64,000 nt of DNA from Sphingomonas sp. Leaf21 (GTDB taxonomy: Bacteria > Pseudomonadota > Alphaproteobacteria > Sphingomonadales > Sphingomonadaceae), in NCBI RefSeq assembly GCF_916858675.1, contig NZ_CAKASM010000005.1, forward strand, positions 124,001 through 188,000, written 5' to 3'. Each line of letters opens with the position of its first letter. Positions within the stretch are counted from its first letter, which is position 1. The notes below the pieces were generated by a model that had not been told where the DNA came from, did no database searches, and was given only the letters and a program-made list of their open reading frames with translations. Below, piece by piece: positions 54,687-63,197 of this stretch. The position numbers and the translations under genes are program-made.

Positions 54687-56990
54687 ATGATCGTGGATTT
54701 GCGCGCAGAGCGTCAGGACAGGTCGGACATGCCGGAGGAGGCGCTCGACATCGCCGCCTCATACTCTGCTCATGCCGAGCCCCCGACCGACAGCCCATGG
54801 CTGGACGACGGCCCCATTGCCGAGCCCGTGCCCGCCGACGAGGCCCCGCGCTGGCCACTACTCCTTGCGATGACGGGCATAATCCTGTGGATCGGCGCCA
54901 TCGCGGCCTGGGCCGCGATGCACGCCAGCGAGCTGACGATCGTAACGCTGCCCCCTATCCTCATCCTCGCGCTGATCGGCCCGATCGGGATCGCGATATT
55001 GTGGATGATCGGTCAGCGGAGCAGCCGGGCCGAGCAGCGCCGCTTTGCCGCTACCGCGCGTGACATGCGTGACGAGGCGACCGCACTCGAACTGGCGGTA
55101 CGCGCGATCGGCCAGGCGCTGGATGCGAATCGCGCCGTTCTGGCGACGCAAGCCGAAACCCTGTCCGATATGATGCAATCGGCCGAAAACCACTTCACGA
55201 CGATGGCCCACGACCTTGCCGCCGACATCCAACTCGTCGAGGCGCATGGCCGGACCCTGGCCGATATCGCCGCGACCAGCCAGGCCGGACTGGTGCCGCT
55301 GCTGCGCGCGTTGCCGCTGGCCGCCGAGGATGTCACCGACGCGAGCGACCGGCTCGCGGAGGTCGCACATGCCGCCCAGGGGCATGTCGCCGCACTCGAC
55401 ACGCAACTGGTCGCGCTGGGGCGGCGGGGACAGGATGCGGACACGATCGCCAGCGGTGCGGCCATGCGACTGGCGCATCATATCGAACAGATGGAGACGA
55501 CCAGCCGCACCGCCAGCCAACATCTGGAAAGCGTGACGGGGCAGGTCGCCATGACGATCGACGCATTGCTCGACCGGACATCCGAGGCGCTGGACCAGTC
55601 GCGTCAGGGACTTGCCGCGCAGGGCGAAGCGATGCTCGCCATGGTCGGGGCGAACCAGGCTGCGCTGGACATCGCGGCGCGCGACAGCGCCGATGCGCTG
55701 GCCGAGCGGATCGTCACGGTGGACGCGGCGGTCGCCCGCCTGACGGAGGAACTCGACCTGCAACGCGCGGCGGGCGAGGCGATGATCCGCTCGCTCGACG
55801 GCGAGCTGGAACGGGTCGAGACGCGGATCAGCCTGCTCCACTCGCAGGGCACCGAAAAATCGCAGATGCTGGCCGCCTCGATCAGCGCGCTGGGCGGCTC
55901 GGCCGATGCGATGACCGGCGCGCTCGAGGCTGGCGAGCAGATGGCCAATCGGGTCATCGGCACGACCGAGACCTTGCTGATCGCGCTCGACGCGGCGGCG
56001 CGCGAAATGGACGAGACGCTGCCCGAGGCGCTGACCCGGCTCGACGAACGAATCCTGGGCAGCCACGAGATCGTGGTGCAGACCAAACCCGAACTGCTCG
56101 CGCTGGTCGCGGCGGCGGAAAGCACGCATGAGGCGATCGAGGCGATCGCCGATGTCATCGCCGAGCAGCGCCGCACGCTGGAGAGCTTGTCGGGGTCGCT
56201 GATCGAGACGCTGTCGACCGGGCGTGCCAAGGCCGATGCGCTGGGCATGATGGTGGAGGAGACGATCGATCGATCGCATCGCTTTGCCGACGACGCCGCG
56301 CCCAAGCTGGTCGATGCGCTGCTTCGTGTCCGCGAGACCGCAGCGACGGCGGCGGAAAAGGCGCGCGAGACGCTGGCCGAGGTGATCCCCCAGGCGGCGG
56401 AGTCGCTCGCGCAGGCCAGCGCCGACGCGATGCGCCGCGCGACCGGCGATACCGTCGAGCGACAGATCCACGCGATCGTCGATGCGACGCAGAGCGCGGT
56501 GGACGCCGCGACGCGTGCCACCGAGCGGCTGGCGGAGCAGGCCGCGCTGATCGACCAGAAGACCGCCTCGGTGGAAACCCGGCTGGACGAGGCGCGTACC
56601 GAACGCGAGGACGCCGAACGCGACAATTTCGCGCGGCGCGCGTCGTTGCTGGTCGAGTCGCTCAATTCGGCATCGATCGATATCGCCAAGATCTATGCGC
56701 CCGACGTGGCGGACAGCGCCTGGGCCGCGTATCTGAAGGGAGATCGCGGTGTCTTCACGCGCCGCGCGGTGCGGATCCTCGACGCGCAGCAGGCGCGCGA
56801 CATTGCCGACCTGTATGACGACAACGCCAAGTTCCGCGATCACGTCAACCGCTACATCCACGATTTCGAAGCGATGCTGCGCGGCGTGCTCGCCCAGCGC
56901 GACGGATCGCCGCTGGGCGTGACGTTGCTGTCGTCGGACATGGGCAAGCTGTATGTGGCGCTGGCGCAGGCGATCGAGCGGTTGCGGTAA
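54687..56990 (+). CDS. Large membrane-anchored coiled-coil protein
   Basis: A 767-residue protein. Two transmembrane helices lie at ~56-78 and ~88-110. A very long Ala/Glu/Gln-rich helical region (~115-650) follows, with heptad-like spacing and many AT..ALDQ-type units, similar in look to chemoreceptor signalling coils but without the conserved hairpin tip. A distinct C-terminal segment (~650-767) contains IDIAKIYAPDVADSAWAAYL, FTRRAVRILDAQQARDIADLY and DMGKLYVALAQAIERL. The start is ATG; a TTG one codon upstream is less likely. It is divergent from the Hpt-like gene. It may be a spatial organiser; no homologue is recognised. Confidence 0.75.
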   Translation: MIVDLRAERQDRSDMPEEALDIAASYSAHAEPPTDSPWLDDGPIAEPVPADEAPRWPLLLAMTGIILWIGAIAAWAAMHASELTIVTLPPILILALIGPIGIAILWMIGQRSSRAEQRRFAATARDMRDEATALELAVRAIGQALDANRAVLATQAETLSDMMQSAENHFTTMAHDLAADIQLVEAHGRTLADIAATSQAGLVPLLRALPLAAEDVTDASDRLAEVAHAAQGHVAALDTQLVALGRRGQDADTIASGAAMRLAHHIEQMETTSRTASQHLESVTGQVAMTIDALLDRTSEALDQSRQGLAAQGEAMLAMVGANQAALDIAARDSADALAERIVTVDAAVARLTEELDLQRAAGEAMIRSLDGELERVETRISLLHSQGTEKSQMLAASISALGGSADAMTGALEAGEQMANRVIGTTETLLIALDAAAREMDETLPEALTRLDERILGSHEIVVQTKPELLALVAAAESTHEAIEAIADVIAEQRRTLESLSGSLIETLSTGRAKADALGMMVEETIDRSHRFADDAAPKLVDALLRVRETAATAAEKARETLAEVIPQAAESLAQASADAMRRATGDTVERQIHAIVDATQSAVDAATRATERLAEQAALIDQKTASVETRLDEARTEREDAERDNFARRASLLVESLNSASIDIAKIYAPDVADSAWAAYLKGDRGVFTRRAVRILDAQQARDIADLYDDNAKFRDHVNRYIHDFEAMLRGVLAQRDGSPLGVTLLSSDMGKLYVALAQAIERLR

Positions 56991-57051
56991 AGGGGGGAGT
57001 CCCGTGCACCTCGACTTCGCCCAGTGCGAACGCGAAGGCCAACGGAACCCC

Positions 57052-57420
57052 TCACCCGTTCAAGGCATAGACCCGCAACCGATGCCCATCGGGATCGAGC
57101 GCGACGAAGCTCCGCCCGAACGGCCGATCCGTCGGCGGCATCAGAATGGCAACACCCTGCGCCAGCCATTCCGCGTGACAGGCATCCACCGCGTCATGGC
57201 CACGCCGGAAACCCAATTCGATAGACCCGGTCGTGCCATGCGCGGGCGGATCGATCACATCGCGACGCCACAGGCCCAGGGTCGTGCCGGAGTCCATCAC
57301 GAACAGGGTGAAGGCGTCGCCCACATCGACCGGCTCGCGCTGCAATATCCCGCGATAGAATTCGATGCTGGCGTCCATATCGGCGACGTGCAGCAAAATG
57401 GTGGTGGTGGGACCGGACAT
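57052..57420 (-). CDS. VOC family (glyoxalase-like) protein
   Basis: A 122-residue single vicinal-oxygen-chelate domain protein with two betaalphabetabetabeta modules. It shows ILLHVADMDASIEFYRGIL at the start and SFVALDPDGHRLRVYAL at the end, the typical GDPDGN.. variant. A metal-binding Glu is possible in SIELGF. It follows the YafY-type regulator in the same direction with a 31-bp gap; this pairing is common and suggests the regulator controls it. Substrate unknown. Confidence 0.9.
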   Translation of the reverse strand: MSGPTTTILLHVADMDASIEFYRGILQREPVDVGDAFTLFVMDSGTTLGLWRRDVIDPPAHGTTGSIELGFRRGHDAVDACHAEWLAQGVAILMPPTDRPFGRSFVALDPDGHRLRVYALNG

Positions 57421-57451
57421 GAAAGGCTCCTTCGTTCGAGAGGAGCACCGC

Positions 57452-58177
57452 CTATCCGACCGCCGCGTCAGTTTCCGTCAGCAGGAAACGCTCCTGCGGG
57501 ATGCCCTCAGCCTCGCACCATTCGCGGAGCAGGACCGCGCGACGACGGGGGTAGCGCTCGGGCAAGGTCCGGGCGGTGACGATCCTGTCGATGCGGAACG
57601 TGCGATAGGCGCCGCGCAGCTCACACCAGCCCAGCAGGACGTCGGCGCGGTCGAACAGCGCGATCGCGATCGGCCAGATGATCCGTTCGGACGCCTGCCC
57701 TTCGCCATCGCGATAGAGCAGCGACAATCGGCGCTCCGCCCGGATCGCGGCGCGCAAGGAGGCCGGGGCGACCGCCGCTTCATAAGGTTCGGCGCGCGAA
57801 GCAATGAACAGGGCCGTGTCGCGCATTGCATCGGCCTGCTCCGCCGTCATCGCGCGCATGATCCGGGTCGCCGCACTCCGCGCCGCCTGCCCCATGGCCG
57901 GATCCGCCCGCTCCGCGACCCAGCGGGCGCCGAGGACCAGCGCCTCGACCTCCTCGATCGGGAAACGCAGCGGCGGCAGCACGAAACCCGGTCTCAGCCG
58001 ATAACCGACCCCCGCCGCGCCCTGGACATCGGCACCCATCGCCTGAAGCGTCGCGATATCGCGGTACAGGGTACGCAGCGAAATGCCGAGTTGCTCGGCC
58101 AGATGCCGCCCGGACACGACGCCACTCTGGCGGTGGAGCAGATGGAGAAGATCGAACAGCCGGGGCGCGCGCGCCAT
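57452..58177 (-). CDS. YafY-type regulator (HTH_11 + WYL)
   Basis: A 241-residue transcription factor. The N-terminal winged helix-turn-helix reads GRHLAEQLGISLRTLYRDIATLQAMG (~res 22-48). A WYL domain lies at ~135-215, where LSLLYRDGEG, IIWPIAIALFDRADVLLGWCELRGAYRTFRIDRI holds the ligand-binding pattern (the W-Y-L core is W-C-E here). WYL regulators respond to nucleic acid or small ligands; this small form is usually a local regulator. It lies 1 bp after the DUF1467 gene. Confidence 0.92.
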   Translation of the reverse strand: MARAPRLFDLLHLLHRQSGVVSGRHLAEQLGISLRTLYRDIATLQAMGADVQGAAGVGYRLRPGFVLPPLRFPIEEVEALVLGARWVAERADPAMGQAARSAATRIMRAMTAEQADAMRDTALFIASRAEPYEAAVAPASLRAAIRAERRLSLLYRDGEGQASERIIWPIAIALFDRADVLLGWCELRGAYRTFRIDRIVTARTLPERYPRRRAVLLREWCEAEGIPQERFLLTETDAAVG

Positions 58178-58178
58178 G

Positions 58179-58454
58179 TCAGACGCGTCCGCTCACCCCA
58201 CTCCAGTCGAGCATGTCGGCGGTGATCCAGCCATAGACATAGTTCAGGTAGAACAGGACGAACATCACCGTCGCGACGATCGTCGTGCGCAGAAAGAAGC
58301 GCCCGATCAGAAAGACATGCGGCGCACTTTCGGCGGTGCCGACGATATGGACCCCGCCCGCCTCGTGCGTGGTCCTGACCCCGAAGGGCAGGACCAGGAA
58401 CACGGCGAGGAACCAGAACAGGACGTAGATCGCGAGGGCCGACGTCCAGTGCAT
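58179..58454 (-). CDS. DUF1467 membrane protein
   Basis: A 91-residue protein with two transmembrane helices, ALAIYVLFWFLAVFLVLPFGV (~res 6-26) and RTTIVATVMFVLFYLNYVYGW (~56-76). The PFGVRT signature after the first helix marks the DUF1467 family, widespread in alphaproteobacteria and typically found just after rnj. It starts 3 bp after the rnj stop, so co-translation is likely. Function not known. Confidence 0.92.
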   Translation of the reverse strand: MHWTSALAIYVLFWFLAVFLVLPFGVRTTHEAGGVHIVGTAESAPHVFLIGRFFLRTTIVATVMFVLFYLNYVYGWITADMLDWSGVSGRV

Positions 58455-58457
58455 GGC

Positions 58458-60092
58458 TCAGCCCTCGATCAGCAGGACGTCGACGATCGGCTTCTTACCG
58501 GTCCAGCGCGTCGCCACCTTGCGCACCGACAGACGGATATCCTCGCGCAGCTTGTCGGTGGCGCGACGTGGGCCGTCCACCGCCTTGGCGGCGGCGGCGA
58601 TCGCCTCGGCGATGAAGGCATCGCGTTCGTCTTCGACCGGCACACCCTGCACGCGGATCTGCGGATGGCCGACCAGCCGCCCCTTGGCGACCGCGACACC
58701 GACCGAGATCTGGCCATTGATCGCCAGCTTCCGCCGCTCGTTCATGGTCGAGCCGTCCGACGGGAGGATCACGTCGCCGTCGAGCACCAGGCGCCCGACC
58801 GGCACATTGCCGATCTTGGTCGCATTGCCCGGAAGCAGGCGGACCATGTCGCCATCCGACTGGACGATGGTCTGCGGCACGCCCTGGGTCGTGGCGAAGC
58901 GGGCATGTTCCATCATGTGCCGCATCTCGCCGTGCACCGGCATCAGCGTGCGCGGGCGCAGCCACTTGTACATCTGCGCCAGTTCGGGCTGGCCGGGATG
59001 GCCCGAGACATGGACATGCGCCTGACGCTCGGTGACCATGCGGACGCCCTTGCCCGCCAGGATGTTCTGGATCCGACCGACCGCCGTTTCGTTGCCCGGA
59101 ATCTGGCGGGCCGAGAAGATAACCGTGTCACCGGTGTCGAGCCGGATCGTGTGACTGCCCTCCGCGATACGCGACAGCGCCGCGCGCGGCTCGCCCTGGC
59201 CACCGGTGGCGACGATCAACACGCGGTCCTTGGGCAGGCGCATCGCGGTCTCCGGGTCGACCGTCTCGGGGAAGCCCTTGAAGTACCCACAGGCCTTGCC
59301 GACCTTCAGGATCCGGTCGAGCGAGCGGCCGGTGACGCACAGCTTGCGCCCGGTCTCCTTGGCGACCTCGCCCAGCGTCACGAGACGCGCGGCGTTGGAG
59401 GCGAAGGTGGTGACGACCACCCGACCCTTGGCCTTGGCGACCGTTTCGGCAATGCCGGGGCGGACGCTGGCTTCCGAGCCCGATGCCTCGGTATTGAAGG
59501 CGTTGGTGGAGTCGCAGACCAGTATGTCGACGCCACGGTCGCCGATCGACGAAAGCTGCGCCGGGCTGGCGGGCTTGCCGATGACGGGGGTCTGGTCGAG
59601 CTTCCAGTCGCCGGTATGGAAGACGCGGCCGACGGCCGTCTCGATCAACAGCGCATTGGCTTCTGGGATGGAGTGCGACAGCGGCACGAAGGTGAAGTCG
59701 AACGGGCCGACCTCGAACGCCTTCCCCGCCTCCATCACGCGCAGCTTCACGCGGTTGGCGCTGCCCTCCTCCTCCAGCTTGCCGCGGACGAGCCCGGCGG
59801 TGAAGGCGGTAGCGTAAATCGGCACGCCCAGATCTTCGGCGAGATAGGGGAGCGCGCCGATATGGTCCTCATGGCCATGGGTCAGCACGATGCCGACCAG
59901 ATCGTCCAGCCGGTCCTCGATAAAGCTGAGGTCGGGCAGGATCACGTCGATGCCGGGATAGGCCGGATCGGCGAAGGTGATGCCGCAATCGACCATCACC
60001 CATTTGCCTTCGGTGCCGTACAGGTTCACGTTCATGCCGATTTCGCCCGATCCACCGAGCGCGCAGAACAGCAATTCTTTCTTGGGAGTCAT
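58458..60092 (-). CDS. rnj: Ribonuclease J
   Basis: A 544-residue metallo-beta-lactamase/beta-CASP RNase with 5'-3' exo- and endonuclease activity, acting in rRNA maturation and mRNA turnover. The metal motif HxHxDH reads LTHGHEDHIGALPYL (~res 70-77). Further ligands are seen in HTGDWKLD, and the beta-CASP part includes ATGGQGEPRAALSRI and HVSGHPGQPELAQM. A C-terminal oligomerisation domain ends in WTGKKPIVDVLLIEG. It lies in the conserved nuoN-birA-coaX-rnj-DUF1467 order, with a 141-bp gap before it that holds no gene. Confidence 0.97.
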   Translation of the reverse strand: MTPKKELLFCALGGSGEIGMNVNLYGTEGKWVMVDCGITFADPAYPGIDVILPDLSFIEDRLDDLVGIVLTHGHEDHIGALPYLAEDLGVPIYATAFTAGLVRGKLEEEGSANRVKLRVMEAGKAFEVGPFDFTFVPLSHSIPEANALLIETAVGRVFHTGDWKLDQTPVIGKPASPAQLSSIGDRGVDILVCDSTNAFNTEASGSEASVRPGIAETVAKAKGRVVVTTFASNAARLVTLGEVAKETGRKLCVTGRSLDRILKVGKACGYFKGFPETVDPETAMRLPKDRVLIVATGGQGEPRAALSRIAEGSHTIRLDTGDTVIFSARQIPGNETAVGRIQNILAGKGVRMVTERQAHVHVSGHPGQPELAQMYKWLRPRTLMPVHGEMRHMMEHARFATTQGVPQTIVQSDGDMVRLLPGNATKIGNVPVGRLVLDGDVILPSDGSTMNERRKLAINGQISVGVAVAKGRLVGHPQIRVQGVPVEDERDAFIAEAIAAAAKAVDGPRRATDKLREDIRLSVRKVATRWTGKKPIVDVLLIEG

Positions 60093-60233
60093 TCACTTCC
60101 TGACAATGGAAACCCCTCCCCGCTGAAAGCGGAGCCATGGGGCATTAGGGATGCGCCGGTCAGGGCGCGGTCATTCTTTCGCGGATCCGGACGCCCGGCG
60201 GTCTGTTCGCGGGCTGTCCGTTCCGAAACTCGT

Positions 60234-61013
60234 CTACCGAATATGGGCCCGTTCCCACAGGATCGCCAGCCCCTGAATGGTCAGATCGGGCTCGATATGG
60301 TCGAAAACATCGGTATGCGGGCTCAACAGCGCGGCCAGCCCGCCAGTGGCGAGCACCTTGACCGGGCGGCCGACCTGCGCCTTCAGCCGCGCGACCAGCC
60401 CCTCGATCATCGCGACATAGCCCCAAAAGATGCCGATATGCATCTGGTCGACCGTGTTGCGGCCGATGACGCTGCGGCTGGCGGGCGCCTCGATCGCGAT
60501 GCGCGGCAGCTTGGCGGCGGCGGTGACCAGCGCGTCGAGCGACAGGTTGATGCCTGGCGCGATGATCCCGCCCTTATACGCCCCCTGATAGTCGCTGATG
60601 TCGAAGGTCGTCGCGGTGCCGAAATCGATGGTGATGAGATCGCCGGGATGGAGTTCATGCGCCGCGATCGTATTGACCGCGCGGTCGGCACCCAACGAGG
60701 CGGGCTCGTCGACGTCGATCGCAATCCCCCAGTCGACGGGCGCTCGACCGGCGATCAACGGATCGACCTTGAAATATTTCTGGGCCAGCACCTGCAGATT
60801 GTGGAGCGCGCGCGGCACGACCGTGGCGATGATGACCCCGGTGACGTCCTCGCGCGCATAGCCTTCCAGCGCCAGCAACTGGCTCAGCCAGACCGCATAT
60901 TCGTCGCCGGTGCGGCGCGGATCGGTGGCGATGCGCCAGCGCCCCTTGATCGTCCGCCCGTCGAGCAGCGCGAAGACCACATTGGTATTCCCGGCATCGA
61001 TCGCAAGCAGCAT
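60234..61013 (-). CDS. coaX: Type III pantothenate kinase
   Basis: A 259-residue ASKHA-fold kinase for the first step of coenzyme A synthesis, insensitive to CoA feedback. The P-loop-like start [16 protein letters not shown] is typical, followed by [24 protein letters not shown] with the catalytic Asp, [13 protein letters not shown], and the [15 protein letters not shown] block. AAGGA stands 7 bp before this ATG, which overlaps the end region of birA closely (10 bp apart). The frame is open further upstream but inside birA. Confidence 0.97.
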   Translation of the reverse strand: MLLAIDAGNTNVVFALLDGRTIKGRWRIATDPRRTGDEYAVWLSQLLALEGYAREDVTGVIIATVVPRALHNLQVLAQKYFKVDPLIAGRAPVDWGIAIDVDEPASLGADRAVNTIAAHELHPGDLITIDFGTATTFDISDYQGAYKGGIIAPGINLSLDALVTAAAKLPRIAIEAPASRSVIGRNTVDQMHIGIFWGYVAMIEGLVARLKAQVGRPVKVLATGGLAALLSPHTDVFDHIEPDLTIQGLAILWERAHIR

Positions 61014-61023
61014 GGTTCGTCCT

Positions 61024-61728
61024 TCAGACCAGGAAGATGTCACCGGCGTGGATGACATGGCTTGCGCCGTCCGCCAAGCCGAGCCGCAACGCCCCATCGC
61101 TCGCCAAACCGTCGAAGGTGCCGGTCAGCACCTGTCCGTCGGGAAGCCGCGCGGTGAGAACAGCACCACGCGGATGCGCCCGCGCCTCCCAGCGCGCGAT
61201 GATCGCGGCCAGGCCGTCCTCACGCCAGGTCGCGACCCAGCGGCTCATCGCGTCGGCGAGGCGCGCCTGCATCGTCGCGGGCGCGACAGCGACGCCATGA
61301 TCGCACAGCGCGGTCGTGGCGCGGTCGGGAAGCTGCGGGGCCGACGCCAGGTTGATCCCCATGCCGATGACGATCGCATCACCCGTCCGCTCCAGAAGAA
61401 TACCCGACAGCTTCGCTCCATCGATCAGCAGGTCGTTGGGCCATTTGAGACTGAGCCGCGCGCCGATCTCCGGGAGCGAGGCGCGAACCGCCTCCTCCAT
61501 CGCGACAGCCGCGACCAGCGCCAGCGTCGCGGGCATCGGATCGCCGGGGCGCAACCGCACGAGGGTCGATCCATGGAAATTGCCCGAGGGCGAGGACCAG
61601 TCCCGCCCCTGGCGTCCGCGCCCCGCCGTCTGGCGGTCGGCGCGGAGCCACAGACCGTCTTCGCCGCCAGCGTCCGCAAGCTGGCGAAGATCGGCATTGG
61701 TCGATCCCGTTTCCGGGACGTGCAGCAA
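61024..61728 (-). CDS. birA: Biotin--[acetyl-CoA-carboxylase] ligase
   Basis: A 234-residue biotin protein ligase of the short class without N-terminal DNA-binding domain, so it modifies acetyl-CoA carboxylase but is not a repressor. The biotinyl-AMP loop is [16 protein letters not shown] (~res 35-50). [32 protein letters not shown] and GMGINL are the other family blocks. The C-terminal SH3-like domain reads [15 protein letters not shown]. The start is a TTG 5 bp after the nuoN stop; no better start exists, and CTG two codons upstream is possible. Confidence 0.93.
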   Translation of the reverse strand: MLHVPETGSTNADLRQLADAGGEDGLWLRADRQTAGRGRQGRDWSSPSGNFHGSTLVRLRPGDPMPATLALVAAVAMEEAVRASLPEIGARLSLKWPNDLLIDGAKLSGILLERTGDAIVIGMGINLASAPQLPDRATTALCDHGVAVAPATMQARLADAMSRWVATWREDGLAAIIARWEARAHPRGAVLTARLPDGQVLTGTFDGLASDGALRLGLADGASHVIHAGDIFLV

Positions 61729-61733
61729 TCGGC

Positions 61734-63197
61734 TCAGAACAGCGCCCGAGCGGCTGCCAGCGACCAGGCGCCCAGCAGCGGGATCGCCAGATAGCCGACC
61801 GGCGAGACGAACAGCGCCGACAGGGCGATCAGGCCGCTTTCGACCGGCTGGGCATCGCTATTGTCCCAGGCGCCAGCGGGTTCATCGAAGAACATCGTCT
61901 TGATGATGCGCAGGTAATAATAGGCACCGATCACCGAGGCGACGACGCCGATCACCGCCAGCGGGAACAGGCCCGCCGCGACCGCCGCGTTGAACACCGC
62001 GAACTTGGCATAGAAGCCGAGCAGCGGCGGAATGCCCGCGACCGAGAACATGAAGAACGCCATGGCCCAGGCCATTGCCGGACGCGTGCGCGACAGACCC
62101 GACAGGCTGGCGATCGACTCGAGCGGATTGCCATTCTCGTCGCGCATCCGGATGACGATCAGGAACGCACCCAGCGTCATGACGACATAGATGGTCAGGT
62201 AGGTCAGCACCGCCGCGACACCCTGCGCCGTACCGGCCGCCAGACCGATGAGCGCGAAGCCGACATTGTTGATCGACGAGTAGGCGAGCAGCCGCTTGAT
62301 GTTGGTTTGCCCGATCGCCGCGACCGCACCCAGGATGATCGACGCGAGCGCGGCGAAGGTCACGATCTGCTGCCACTGCTGCGCGGCGGAGCCCATCGCC
62401 TCGACGGCGACGCGCACCGCCAGGGCCATTGCGGCGACCTTGGGGGCCGAGGCGAAGAAGGCCGTCACCGGGGTCGGTGCACCCTCATAGACGTCCGGGG
62501 TCCACATGTGGAACGGCACCGCCGACATCTTGAACGCCAGGCCGGCGAACACGAACACCAGACCGAACATCAGGCCCAGCGAACGCGTGCCCATCGCCGC
62601 GTCGCGGCCATAGGCACCCGCGATCTGCGCGAAATCGGTCGAGCCCGAGAAGCCGTAGACCAGCGAAATGCCGTAGAGCAGGATGCCCGACGCGAGCGCG
62701 CCAAGCACGAAATACTTGAGGCCCGCTTCCGCCGAACGTCCATCGCGCCGCATGAAGCTCGCCAGCACATAGGCCGACAGGCTCTGCAGTTCGAGACCGA
62801 CATACAGGGTCAGCAGGTCGCCCGCCGACACCATCATGCCCATGCCGACCGACGAGAGCAGCATCAGGATGGGATATTCGGGACGCAGATCCTCACCCGG
62901 CGAGCGGGCGAAGAAACGCGGCGCCATGATGATCGCCACGGCGGTCGCCAGATAGATCAGCACCTTGGCGAAACCGGCAAAGGCGTCGGCGCGGTAGAGC
63001 CCGCCAAAGGCGAGCCCGCCGGTGGTGGCAGGTCCGGCCAGCGCGACCATCGCCCCCGCCAGCACGAACACCGCCGCGATCGAGATACCCCGCGTCGAGG
63101 CGGTGCCCCCCCAGGCGGCGACGAGCATCAGCGCGATCGCGCCGAGGCTCAGCACCAGCTCGGGCAGGACCATCAAAAGGTTCAACGAATAGCTCAT
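61734..63197 (-). CDS. nuoN: NADH-quinone oxidoreductase subunit N
   Basis: A 487-residue antiporter-like subunit of complex I with about 14 transmembrane helices. The Lys and Glu residues of the proton channel are seen in LTLYVGLELQSLSAYVLA, ASAPKVAAMALAVRV and TNIKRLLAYSSINNVGFALIG, the last also being the family signature. It is the final nuo gene; its ATG shares one base with the nuoM stop (TGATG). birA follows 5 bp later. Confidence 0.97.
   Translation of the reverse strand: MSYSLNLLMVLPELVLSLGAIALMLVAAWGGTASTRGISIAAVFVLAGAMVALAGPATTGGLAFGGLYRADAFAGFAKVLIYLATAVAIIMAPRFFARSPGEDLRPEYPILMLLSSVGMGMMVSAGDLLTLYVGLELQSLSAYVLASFMRRDGRSAEAGLKYFVLGALASGILLYGISLVYGFSGSTDFAQIAGAYGRDAAMGTRSLGLMFGLVFVFAGLAFKMSAVPFHMWTPDVYEGAPTPVTAFFASAPKVAAMALAVRVAVEAMGSAAQQWQQIVTFAALASIILGAVAAIGQTNIKRLLAYSSINNVGFALIGLAAGTAQGVAAVLTYLTIYVVMTLGAFLIVIRMRDENGNPLESIASLSGLSRTRPAMAWAMAFFMFSVAGIPPLLGFYAKFAVFNAAVAAGLFPLAVIGVVASVIGAYYYLRIIKTMFFDEPAGAWDNSDAQPVESGLIALSALFVSPVGYLAIPLLGAWSLAAARALF

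Noticed and set aside
54858..56861. A 667-codon open frame on the minus strand opposite the coiled-coil gene
   Set aside because: Arg/Gln/Asp-rich antisense shadow. The plus strand shows transmembrane helices and heptads, so it is the real gene.
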